Shown: positions 7,049-13,179 of the stretch, one piece after another | How positions within the stretch are numbered: position 1 is the first letter of the stretch | Layout of the letters: the number at the start of each line of letters is the position of its first letter | NCBI GenBank assembly: GCA_028867395.1 | Contig: JAGWGO010000017.1 | Location: forward strand, 1 to 13,179 | Length of the DNA stretch: 13,179 nucleotides | Reading direction: 5' to 3' | From: Nitrososphaerota archaeon | GTDB taxonomy: Archaea; Thermoproteota; Nitrososphaeria; Nitrososphaerales; Nitrosopumilaceae | The notes under the pieces: generated by a model | Told to the model about the DNA's origin: nothing | Databases searched by the model: none | Seen by the model: the letters and a program-made list of their open reading frames with translations, nothing else | Program-made: the position numbers and the translations under genes

Positions 7049-7353
7049 TATCCTTTCAGGCTCCTAAAGTCTTCAATATCAATATTCTTGTACATCCTAT
7101 ATGCTACAATAACAAGAGCAAGTCCAACTGCAACTTCTGCCGCTGCAATAGCAATGGAAAAGAGAGCTAGTGTCTGTCCTTGGCTGTTTGGAATAAATCT
7201 TGCAAAGGCAACTAGGTTCAGGTTTGCGGAGTTTATTATCATCTCTACTCCAAATAGCATTCTTATCGCATTTCTCTTTACAGACATGCCGTAAATCCCA
7301 ATGGCTAAGAGAGCCACTGAGACTAGAACGAAATCAATCAGTCCGTTGGTCAT
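7048..7353 (-). CDS. nuoK: Complex I subunit K
   Basis: A 101-residue, three-helix subunit linking the E-channel to the antiporter-like subunits; the length is standard. The two essential membrane Glu are present: E37 in FGVEMIINSANLNLV and E73 in AIAAAEVAVGLALV. The ATG at 7353 is preceded by a strong GGGAGGAT ribosome site. The gene overlaps the end of nuoJ by 20 bases and shares one base with nuoM, which fits translational coupling of J-K-M. Confidence 0.96.
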   Translation of the reverse strand: MTNGLIDFVLVSVALLAIGIYGMSVKRNAIRMLFGVEMIINSANLNLVAFARFIPNSQGQTLALFSIAIAAAEVAVGLALVIVAYRMYKNIDIEDFRSLKG

Positions 7354-7846
7354 TTGTTATATCCTCCCTTCTTGCCAGAGTCAAAGCTCCAACTACAGAC
7401 GATGCCAAAATTAGTGCCATCACTATAAGAGCTGGTGAATAATAAGTAAGAAAGTCTTCACCTATTTTCTTGTAATCTACCGATGGAGAATTTGTCTCCA
7501 TTGATTTCATACCAGAACCAATAATTATCATTCCGATACCAAGCATCAACGCCAGCATGAGTCCTATCCCTGCATATCTTCTTCGTTTGTCCTCAATCTT
7601 GTTGAATATCAATTCACGCCTTACAAGCATCACAGTAAACAAAATGAGAACTGCGATTGAACCAACATAAACTGAGAGCTGGAACATTGCAACAAACGGT
7701 GCATCAAGCAACAAGAAGAATCCCGCTATGCCTGACAGTGTTATCATTAGTGCTATCGAACCATAAATCAATGATCGTATCTCAAGCGCAACAATGGCGC
7801 TACCGATTGTTAAAACTGAGAGGGCTAGAAATACAGCATCAACCAT
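7334..7846 (-). CDS. nuoJ: Complex I subunit J
   Basis: A 170-residue membrane subunit with about five helices. It carries the conserved segment LLLDAPFVAMFQLSVYVGS followed by IAVLILFTVMLVRRE, which forms the pi-bulge helix TM3 thought to gate coupling in complex I. I chose the ATG at 7846, where ATGGTTGA overlaps the nuoI stop by 8 bases, because AGGGGTG (7853-7859) lies 6 bases upstream. An in-frame ATG at 7864 would add six residues (MTGVPH) but has no ribosome site. The 3' end overlaps nuoK by 20 bases. Confidence 0.93.
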   Translation of the reverse strand: MVDAVFLALSVLTIGSAIVALEIRSLIYGSIALMITLSGIAGFFLLLDAPFVAMFQLSVYVGSIAVLILFTVMLVRRELIFNKIEDKRRRYAGIGLMLALMLGIGMIIIGSGMKSMETNSPSVDYKKIGEDFLTYYSPALIVMALILASSVVGALTLARREDITNDQRTD

Positions 7847-8336
7847 GTGTGGCACCCCTGTCATCGATTTTTATTTCTACGTCTTGGGAGATCTTTGGTT
7901 TGATGGCAAGCTGAGCTGGGGTGTAAATCAAGGCAGACTTGGTAAAGGATGAAAGCTCATAATCATTTGTCATGTATAGTGCATAGAATGGGCATGCGTC
8001 TACACATAGACCACAGAATACGCATTTGCCATAATCTATCTGAGGCATTATCGCTTTCTTATTTTGTTTCCATGTTTCATTTACCTTGACCATACCAATG
8101 GCTTCCGCTATTCCCTCACATGCTACGGAGCAGAGCTGACAACCTGTACAATGTTCATGATATAATATGTGACGCCCCCTTAGTCCAGCTATTCCGACTC
8201 CAGTCTCTGGGTTAAACTGAAATCCGTCGCCTACGAATTTCAACTTCTGTTCGGGATAACGTAGTGTAAATCGCCTAATTGCAAGATGTTTTATTCCAGA
8301 ATTGAGTGCCCTTATGATTCCACCAGCAGTACTCAT
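7839..8336 (-). CDS. nuoI: Complex I 2x[4Fe-4S] ferredoxin-like subunit I
   Basis: A 165-residue peripheral subunit that carries electrons between the input side and cluster N2. Two CxxCxxCxxxC motifs are present: C63, C66, C69, C73 (HCTGCQLCSVACEG) and C105, C108, C111, C115 (CVFCGLCVDACPF), enough for clusters N6a and N6b. The first motif ends in Glu where most family members have the Pro of CP; the second has the Pro. An amphipathic N-terminus lacks a signal peptide. ATG at 8336 overlaps the nuoH stop as ATGA, with GGGAGGA upstream. With no nuoEFG in the operon, NuoI is the most exposed Fe-S subunit and the natural docking point for a soluble carrier such as ferredoxin (inference). Confidence 0.96.
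   Translation of the reverse strand: MSTAGGIIRALNSGIKHLAIRRFTLRYPEQKLKFVGDGFQFNPETGVGIAGLRGRHILYHEHCTGCQLCSVACEGIAEAIGMVKVNETWKQNKKAIMPQIDYGKCVFCGLCVDACPFYALYMTNDYELSSFTKSALIYTPAQLAIKPKISQDVEIKIDDRGATHG
7853..7859 (-). promoter_or_regulatory. Shine-Dalgarno site deciding the nuoJ start
   Basis: Reads AGGGGTG on the minus strand, 6 bases before the ATG at 7846 and inside the preceding gene. It lies downstream of the alternative ATG at 7864, so it favours the shorter protein. Confidence 0.55.
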
Positions 8337-9634
8337 TGAATTAATCCTCCCGGTCCCAAGACACCTGCGTATAACAATCCTAGAGCTATAAAGATGTTAA
8401 TGAATGCAAGACCAATCAATTTGTACCATCCCGTGTGCAACAACATGTCTATTCTGATTCTTGGAAATACACCACGAGGCAATAGAATCAAAAGTATTAC
8501 GCCTACAGTTTTTATTACAAACCACAAAGTTCCATTGAGCATGTCTTGGTCAAAAAGAGGAAGGCCAGCTATCTTTGCAGTTACTGGCCCTATAGTAATT
8601 CCGTGAGTAATAATGTCTGCAGGGAAGGCTGGCCAAACCGTCGGACCATTCCAGCCACCAAGGAATAGTACAGTGAAAAGTCCAGCAAATGCGTATAGTT
8701 TTAGATAGGTTCCAAGTTGAATAAGTCCGTACATCATACCTGAAAACTCAGTCAACCACCCAGCCACAATCTCACTTTCTGCTTCTGGAAGGTCAAATGG
8801 AATTCTTTCAAGTTCTGCAAGTATACAAATGAAAAATACTATAGCGCTGATTGGCGTAAAGACAATCCACCAGTAGTGTTGTTGTGATTCAGCAATTTGT
8901 GAGAGGTTCAGAGTTCCTGTGAGGATTACAACGCTGAGCAGAGATAGAATAAGGGGAATTTCAAATGCAATCATTTGGTGTAGTGCTCTCAGACCGCCAA
9001 TGAATGTCCACTTGTTGTTTGCGGCCCAAGCAGTTAGAACCGATATTATTGGGAAGAATCCGATGGTAGCAAAGACTGCAAGTAATCCCACAGAAGGATT
9101 TGCGACAACCCAACCTCGTGCTACTGGTATGAGGGAAACAAGAGCACCAGCAGTGCCAACAAATAACAATGGACCAACCCAGAAAATTGGCTTATCGGCT
9201 TTTGCTGGAATTATGATCTCTTTTGAGATTAGTTTCAATCCGTCTCCCATAAGCTGGAGTATGCCCTCTATCTTTCCACAGTAAAGTGGCCCAACCCTGA
9301 GTTGTATTTTGGCAAGGAACTTGCGCTCAACAAAGATAGTTGCTGCTGCAAGAAGTGCCGCAAAACCAAATCCCGGAAATGCAATCACATGGAAGAATGT
9401 AGTGTGAAGCAGAGTCTTGATTATAGGCAACGTACGAGATGGATCTGCCATCCAAGTCATGGCAAGGTATGGCGTCAGCATTTGGCCATTGATAATAGGC
9501 ATCTTGATGTAGAACAGCACGATGAAAACAATTGGAAGTCCGACTAATGAGAAGATGAGTAAGACCCAGAAGATTATGTCAAATAGAGAAGCAATGAATC
9601 TGCTTAACCTAAACTGCGGAGCAATTGTAGACAT
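8333..9634 (-). CDS. nuoH: Complex I quinone-channel membrane subunit H
   Basis: A 433-residue membrane subunit that forms the quinone tunnel and start of the E-channel. Family hallmarks: ERKFLAKIQLRVGP (from 103), DGLKLISKE (131-139), GGLRALHQMIAFEIPL (from 213) and ERIPFDLPEAESEIVAGW (276-293). It is about 80-100 residues longer than typical; most of the excess is at the N-terminus, where residues 1-90 add hydrophobic segments before the ERK motif. The canonical AEYANM segment reads LGTYLKLY here, so its Glu is Thr309. The ATG at 9634 directly follows the nuoD TAA (TAAATG), with AGGT upstream. Confidence 0.95.
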   Translation of the reverse strand: MSTIAPQFRLSRFIASLFDIIFWVLLIFSLVGLPIVFIVLFYIKMPIINGQMLTPYLAMTWMADPSRTLPIIKTLLHTTFFHVIAFPGFGFAALLAAATIFVERKFLAKIQLRVGPLYCGKIEGILQLMGDGLKLISKEIIIPAKADKPIFWVGPLLFVGTAGALVSLIPVARGWVVANPSVGLLAVFATIGFFPIISVLTAWAANNKWTFIGGLRALHQMIAFEIPLILSLLSVVILTGTLNLSQIAESQQHYWWIVFTPISAIVFFICILAELERIPFDLPEAESEIVAGWLTEFSGMMYGLIQLGTYLKLYAFAGLFTVLFLGGWNGPTVWPAFPADIITHGITIGPVTAKIAGLPLFDQDMLNGTLWFVIKTVGVILLILLPRGVFPRIRIDMLLHTGWYKLIGLAFINIFIALGLLYAGVLGPGGLIQ

Positions 9635-10768
9635 TTACCTGTCTGCCTCCACTGGCCAATAGTTAAGGCTCCAATAAACAGCAGGCATGTTACCCAACAA
9701 CTCGCCTTTGAGCAAATATGGCATACAAATTAGATTTCGAAATGAACCTACACTTATCTTAACCCTGTAAGGCTCTGGTCTGTTATTTGAAACAACGTAA
9801 TATCCAAGTGCGCCCCTTCCAGACTCTACTCTTTTGTATACCTCCTCATTGCCCCCTTTTGGATTTGGTTTTAGTTTTGTGCGTACAGAACCTGACTTTG
9901 GCATCTTCCTTATTGCATCTCTAATTATTCTGCAACTCTCAAACATCTCAAGATATGGAACATAAGAGCGCGCATAGGAATCACCTTCTTTCATAACTAC
10001 AGTTTCAAAATCAAGATTCTCATAAACATCGTATGGTTCTTTCTTTCTTATGTCAAAATTCACACCGGATGCCCTTAGCACAGATCCAGTAGTACCAAGT
10101 CTTATTGCATCAGTTCTTGACAGTATACCAGTCCCCTCAGTCCTGCTTATCAAAATTGGATTTTTGTAAAAGACGGCTTGATATTCTTTCAATCTTTTTT
10201 CAAAATAGTCTACTTGTCTGAGACATCTTTCTTCGAAATTAGCTGGCAGGTCATTTCGTACTCCACCGGGTACAAGATATGCATGGGTTACACGCGCACC
10301 TGACATTGCTTCCAAAAGATCAATGAATAATTCACGATCTCCTGCAGGCCACATGAACATGGTAGAGTGACCCAAGAAAATTCCATAGATTGCAAGCCAG
10401 TAGAGTGTATAGATGCACCTATTGAGCTCTGCTGCTATTACCCGAACGTATTTTGCCCTTTCTGGTACTTCTATTCCCAGTAACTCTTCCACTGCAAGAC
10501 AGTATGGATAAAGAATGTTTGACGAGTCATGAATTACAGGCCTTTCCAAGTGTGGAACATTTTGAATGTAGTTTCTATACTCTGCCATCTTTTCTTCCCC
10601 TCTATGCACATAGCCTGGATCGGGATCACATGAAACGATATAGTCTCCATCCACCTTTATGATAAGTCTCATATGGCCTGAACCTGGATGTTGTGGTCCA
10701 ACGTTGAGCGTCATGATTCTGTCGTCTATTTTCTCAAGTTGGATTCCCGGAGGTAGTTGTGTTGTCAT
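9635..10768 (-). CDS. nuoD: Complex I 49-kDa-type subunit D
   Basis: A 377-residue peripheral subunit related to [NiFe]-hydrogenase large subunits; with NuoB and NuoH it builds the quinone site. Recognisable pieces: LNVGPQHPGSGHMR (21-34), DPDPGYVHRGEEK (48-60), LAVEELLGIEVPERAKY (91-107), VPGGVRNDLP (166-175), SVLRASGVNFDIRK, GRGALGYYVVS and a C-terminal EADR. Hydrogenase Ni-binding CxxC pairs are absent, as in all NuoD. The quinone headgroup residues of Thermus Nqo4 are not kept in register: Tyr87 aligns without gaps to Ile79 (ERPVIH), and the HPSTHG His is shifted by one in HPGSGH. ATG at 10768, one base after the nuoC stop. Confidence 0.95.
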   Translation of the reverse strand: MTTQLPPGIQLEKIDDRIMTLNVGPQHPGSGHMRLIIKVDGDYIVSCDPDPGYVHRGEEKMAEYRNYIQNVPHLERPVIHDSSNILYPYCLAVEELLGIEVPERAKYVRVIAAELNRCIYTLYWLAIYGIFLGHSTMFMWPAGDRELFIDLLEAMSGARVTHAYLVPGGVRNDLPANFEERCLRQVDYFEKRLKEYQAVFYKNPILISRTEGTGILSRTDAIRLGTTGSVLRASGVNFDIRKKEPYDVYENLDFETVVMKEGDSYARSYVPYLEMFESCRIIRDAIRKMPKSGSVRTKLKPNPKGGNEEVYKRVESGRGALGYYVVSNNRPEPYRVKISVGSFRNLICMPYLLKGELLGNMPAVYWSLNYWPVEADR

Positions 10769-10769
10769 G

Positions 10770-11417
10770 TTATCGTCCCTTTATCTTGAAATCTTTTCTA
10801 AACGGTGGAATGTCTGCCCAGTCTTCTGGCAAAAGCAGTCTTCTGTTATCTGGATGACCTTCAAAGTATACGCCAAACATTTCAAAACATTCTCTTTCGT
10901 GAAATTCTACGCTGTAGAAAACCTCTCTTAGCGATGTCATTCTGGAACTGTCTTTTCCCGGATTTGGGATCTCTTCACGCGGAACTCTAGTTGCAAGTGT
11001 TAGGACTTGACTGGCGAGCTTTTCATCAGTGTAGGAACCAAGATGATATACAACCTCGATTTCCTTAGAATCCGGATAATCTACTCCGGATACAGACTCA
11101 GCGTGATCATATCCTAATTCATCACGTATAAAGTGAGCAACATCTAGGATGTCCTCTTTTTTTGTAGAGATACGAATTCTGCTCTCTCGCACATAGTCCA
11201 CAGTTACCTTGGATCCAAACTTTGAAGCAACTTTATCAGAAATTGATTTTTCAAATGGAGGAATTGGTCTTGGTTTGACAGGAGCATCAGGAGAAAGATC
11301 GATACCTTTTTCTTCATAGAATTTTTTGGCATCCTCTTTTGACAAAGACTTGGCATTTTCAGATGATTCTGCTGTAGTCTCACTGGGTTGCCCATCCTTG
11401 TCGTTTTCTGAACTCAT
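10770..11417 (-). CDS. nuoC: Complex I 30-kDa-type subunit C
   Basis: A 215-residue peripheral subunit that braces NuoD and NuoB. The signature is near the C-terminus: EFHERECFEMFGVYF and EGHPDNRRLLLPEDW, then IPPFRKDF (172-210), matching the family's WxERExxDMFG and GHPxxRRxLxPEDW, with Phe for Trp. Residues 1-55 are a Ser/Glu/Lys/Pro-rich, probably disordered tail before the folded domain begins near residue 57. That tail is absent from minimal NuoC proteins and might contact a partner at the exposed end of the enzyme (inference). ATG at 11417, two bases after the nuoB stop, with only a weak AAGG ribosome site. Confidence 0.95.
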   Translation of the reverse strand: MSSENDKDGQPSETTAESSENAKSLSKEDAKKFYEEKGIDLSPDAPVKPRPIPPFEKSISDKVASKFGSKVTVDYVRESRIRISTKKEDILDVAHFIRDELGYDHAESVSGVDYPDSKEIEVVYHLGSYTDEKLASQVLTLATRVPREEIPNPGKDSSRMTSLREVFYSVEFHERECFEMFGVYFEGHPDNRRLLLPEDWADIPPFRKDFKIKGR

Positions 11418-11419
11418 TA

Positions 11420-11947
11420 TTATGCGCCTTTCATCCGTTTAATTTTTTCTTGTAGTAGCATACAACCTTGAATTAGGGTTTCAGGTCGTGGAGGACATCC
11501 TGGTACATAGATGTCAACTGGAAGAACACCATCAATACCAGGAAGCACGTTGTACGAGTCAAAATATAATCCGCCAGTAATGGCGCACGCGCCCATAGCT
11601 ATCACATACTTTGGATCAGGCATTTGATCGTAAACCATTCTTAGTCTGGGAGCCATCTTTCGAGTAATCGTTCCCATTACAACAATGAGATCACACTGTC
11701 TTAGAGAGCCAAATGCTTCTATAATTCCAAATCTTTCTACATCATATCTTGGGCTTGAGGCAGCTCCAAACTCTACACTACAACAAGCAGTTTCTAGGTG
11801 TACCGGCCACAATGACCAAATCCTTCCCCAATTTATGGCCATGTCCAGAGGTTTGCCAACTGCTCTAACCAATACTTCTCCTAGTTTGCCAACTAGTACA
11901 TTGGTAGCGTGAGGCGCAGTGTCTTGATTAAAGAACTCTTTTATCAA
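11420..11947 (-). CDS. nuoB: Complex I N2-cluster subunit B (PSST type), TTG start
   Basis: A 175-residue subunit holding the terminal [4Fe-4S] cluster N2 that exchanges electrons with quinone. The four ligands are clear: tandem C55-C56 in ETACCSVEF, C121 in MGACAITGG and C151 in VPGCPPRPE. FGSLRQCDLIVVMGTITRK (79-97) has Cys85 where most family members have Ala or Ser, an extra thiol not needed for N2. The start is TTG at 11947, with an in-frame TAG shortly upstream and purine-rich AGGGAAGGG before it. No ATG lies near enough to replace it. A gap of 43 bases separates it from nuoA. Confidence 0.96.
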   Translation of the reverse strand: MIKEFFNQDTAPHATNVLVGKLGEVLVRAVGKPLDMAINWGRIWSLWPVHLETACCSVEFGAASSPRYDVERFGIIEAFGSLRQCDLIVVMGTITRKMAPRLRMVYDQMPDPKYVIAMGACAITGGLYFDSYNVLPGIDGVLPVDIYVPGCPPRPETLIQGCMLLQEKIKRMKGA

Positions 11948-11990
11948 TACCCTTCCCTACCTCGAAGTCTTTCAATATTTGATTTAAAAG

Positions 11991-12377
11991 TTACCAAACG
12001 TTTTTTCTCCCTGCCTGATACAAGGCATAGGCAAAAGCTGCAAACATTACCCCAAGAAAAGCAATAATTGGCAGAGTTGCCTCTTTTGGTAAACCAATTA
12101 TACTGCTACCCCAAGCATATAGGAAAATTGACATCACGTCGAATACAACAAACATCAGAACATAGGAATAGTACTGCATCATGAAATGTGTACGGCCTTC
12201 TTCTTTTGGCACTTGACCTGATTCCATAGGAAGAAACTTCACAGGGCTGGCGGTTTTTCTAGGTGCGATCATTCTAGAAAGAATAAGAGCCGGTCCTGTA
12301 GCTACGATTGCAAATCCAAACATTAGTAAGACTGGACTAAAACTACTCGCAGCTTCTCCTACCAAAGTAGCTAACAA
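11991..12377 (-). CDS. nuoA: Complex I subunit A
   Basis: A 128-residue, three-helix subunit next to NuoH, first in the operon. Family features: LSRMIAPRK after TM1, the FLPMESGQVP loop (canonical YECG/YESG) and MFVVFDVMSIFLYAW (75-89). Of the FDVE pair that lines the E-channel, Asp80 is kept but the Glu is Met82. The start is uncertain. The longest frame begins at TTG 12377; a second TTG at 12365 would give 124 residues and lies 26 bases past the TATA box, as in leaderless transcripts; ATG 12323 (110 residues) would cut into TM1 and is unlikely. Confidence 0.92.
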   Translation of the reverse strand: MLATLVGEAASSFSPVLLMFGFAIVATGPALILSRMIAPRKTASPVKFLPMESGQVPKEEGRTHFMMQYYSYVLMFVVFDVMSIFLYAWGSSIIGLPKEATLPIIAFLGVMFAAFAYALYQAGRKNVW

Positions 12378-12390
12378 GCCAATCGGAGAG

Positions 12391-12398
12391 TATAAAAA
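12391..12398 (-). promoter_or_regulatory. TATA box of the nuo operon
   Basis: Reads TTTTTATA on the minus strand, the best TATA match upstream of nuoA. Spacing predicts a transcript start at about 12365-12368, at or next to the second TTG of nuoA, suggesting a leaderless message. A second AT-rich block at 12421-12436 could serve as a further promoter. Confidence 0.5.
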
Positions 12399-12488
12399 GG
12401 TATGCGCAACCTGCGATCATTATTTTAATTTAAAAGGAATCATCCATGAAATTTTTGGAATCGACAAGTCCTAGTTGATTGATTAGTT

Positions 12489-12524
12489 GAATTTTTAAAA
12501 ATTCAAAAAACGGTTATTTTTGAA
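12489..12524. promoter_or_regulatory. Two adjacent palindromes upstream of the peroxiredoxin gene
   Basis: A perfect 16-bp palindrome (12489-12504, GAATTTTTAAAAATTC) is followed, sharing three bases, by an 8-bp inverted repeat (12502-12509 and 12517-12524, arms TTCAAAAA/TTTTTGAA) around 7 bases. They sit 35-70 bases before the peroxiredoxin ATG, around where its promoter should be. They could be operator sites, but the AT-rich background makes chance dyads common. Confidence 0.3.
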
Positions 12525-12529
12525 AATGA

Positions 12530-12538
12530 TTGATATAT
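12530..12538 (+). promoter_or_regulatory. Candidate TATA box of the peroxiredoxin gene
   Basis: TTGATATAT ends about 21 bases before the ATG at 12559. The spacing suits a leaderless or nearly leaderless transcript, and there is no Shine-Dalgarno site before the ATG. Weaker match than the nuoA box. Confidence 0.35.
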
Positions 12539-12558
12539 GACTACACACAATCCCTCAC

Positions 12559-13029
12559 ATGGTAAACGTTGGAGACAAAGCACCACCTTTTACCTTGGTA
12601 GACACAGACCTTAAGATGCGAAGTTTAGACGAGTTCAAAGGAAAGAAAGTAGTTCTATCATTTTTTGTCGCAGCAAGTTCTCCGGTTTGCACAAAAGAAA
12701 TGTGTACTTTCAGAGATAATTGGGATGAGATCTCAAAACTTGGAGCCCGGGTAATAGGCATAAGTAATGATGGTCCATTTGCCAACAAGGCATTTTCCGA
12801 AATGCATCATCTCAACTTCCCTGTACTTGGAGATTACAAAAGCCAAACAATCCGTGACTATGGAGTACTGATGCCAGATTTGCTCCATGTCAAAGGATAT
12901 GATGCAGCAAAGCGGTCTGTATTCATTGTAGATGAGAAGGGAACTGTGACATACAAGTGGGTTTCCGATAATCCTTTGATTGAACCAAACTACCAAGAAA
13001 TAACTAATTTTCTAAAGAAAGGAAACTAA
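12559..13029 (+). CDS. Thioredoxin-fold peroxiredoxin (PrxQ/AhpE-like)
   Basis: A 156-residue cytosolic AhpC/TSA-family thiol peroxidase that would reduce H2O2 or organic peroxides. The peroxidatic Cys is C44 in SSPVCTKEMCTFRD. C49 follows after four residues, the spacing of the resolving Cys in PrxQ-type enzymes. R119 in AKRSVFIVD matches the conserved active-site Arg. The usual P-x3-(S/T)-x2-C motif has Val37 in place of Pro, with S41 and C44 kept. The protein has no signal peptide and the length is normal for PrxQ/AhpE. It is divergently transcribed from the nuo operon, which fits protection next to a respiratory enzyme, though shared regulation is unproven. Confidence 0.92.
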   Translation: MVNVGDKAPPFTLVDTDLKMRSLDEFKGKKVVLSFFVAASSPVCTKEMCTFRDNWDEISKLGARVIGISNDGPFANKAFSEMHHLNFPVLGDYKSQTIRDYGVLMPDLLHVKGYDAAKRSVFIVDEKGTVTYKWVSDNPLIEPNYQEITNFLKKGN

Positions 13030-13039
13030 CATTTCCTAA

Positions 13040-13056
13040 ACTTTTTCTAATTTTTA
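13040..13056 (+). terminator. T-rich terminator of the peroxiredoxin gene
   Basis: Two runs of five T's (13042-13046 and 13051-13055) follow the stop codon by about a dozen bases with no hairpin, the usual form of archaeal intrinsic termination. It separates the gene from the convergent biotin carrier gene, whose stop is at 13062. Confidence 0.5.
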
Positions 13057-13061
13057 ATGCT

Positions 13062-13179
13062 CTATTCTATCTCTGCAAGTACATCGTTTTTTGCAACTGA
13101 TGCGCCTTGCTTTACTTTGATCGATTTTACAACGCCGTCTTTGTGTGATTTAATGGAGACCTGCATCTTCATGGACTCT
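13062..13179 (-). CDS. Biotin carboxyl carrier protein, C-terminal end (partial)
   Basis: Only the last 38 residues lie in the window; the gene continues beyond the right edge. They form the second half of a biotinyl/lipoyl domain: E-S-M-K-M at the biotin-attachment turn (target Lys codon 13167-13169), then SHKDGVVKSIKVKQGASVAK and a hydrophobic NDVLAEIE C-terminus. Met on both sides of the Lys favours biotin over lipoate. In ammonia-oxidising archaea the expected role is carrier for the acetyl-CoA/propionyl-CoA carboxylase of the 3-hydroxypropionate/4-hydroxybutyrate carbon-fixation cycle (family knowledge and inference). A decarboxylase subunit is an alternative that the missing upstream part would settle. 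Confidence 0.88.
   Translation of the reverse strand, partial: ESMKMQVSIKSHKDGVVKSIKVKQGASVAKNDVLAEIE

Noticed and set aside
8919..9284. A 121-residue frame antisense to nuoH
   Set aside because: Shadow of nuoH; the opposite strand encodes an unambiguous conserved family.

Overview
The window is a compact archaeal segment of about 40% GC by eye. It looks like an ammonia-oxidising Nitrososphaerota (Thaumarchaeota), most likely a Nitrosopumilales-type low-GC member. The clues are an 11-gene complex I operon without an NADH-input module, TATA-box promoters at the expected distance from genes, a bulge-helix-bulge tRNA intron, an isoprenoid diphosphate synthase, and the end of a biotin carrier protein of the kind used by acyl-CoA carboxylases. 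I assign the lineage by recognition only; no database was searched.

Left edge (1-1922): a tRNA with a CAU anticodon (minus strand); a TENA/PqqC/CADD-like haem-oxygenase-fold protein (minus); a divergent tRNA-Glu carrying a 16-nt intron inside its T-loop (plus); and a short polyprenyl diphosphate synthase starting at TTG (plus). The synthase ends in a 14-nt convergent overlap with the last gene of the large operon.

Centre (1909-12377, minus strand): one contiguous operon transcribed in the order nuoA-B-C-D-H-I-J-K-M-L-N. Genes abut or overlap from nuoB onward. They supply the quinone/Fe-S connecting arm (B, C, D, I) and the whole membrane arm (A, H, J, K, L, M, N). There is no nuoE, F or G, so the electron donor or acceptor must be something other than NADH through the usual head. 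Several residues of the canonical coupling route are replaced: the quinone Tyr in NuoD, the TM8 Lys in NuoM, and acidic E-channel residues in NuoA and NuoH.

Right edge (12378-13179): a 181-bp divergent intergenic region carries the nuo promoter on one side and two adjacent palindromes on the other. It is followed by a PrxQ/AhpE-like peroxiredoxin (plus), a T-rich terminator, and the C-terminal 38 residues of a biotinyl-domain protein running off the window (minus).

No stretch longer than 300 bases lacks a gene. I see no mobile element, CRISPR array or obvious foreign island. This is core energy-metabolism territory rather than an accessory region, and the points worth following are the tRNA intron and the unusual residue pattern of the complex I.
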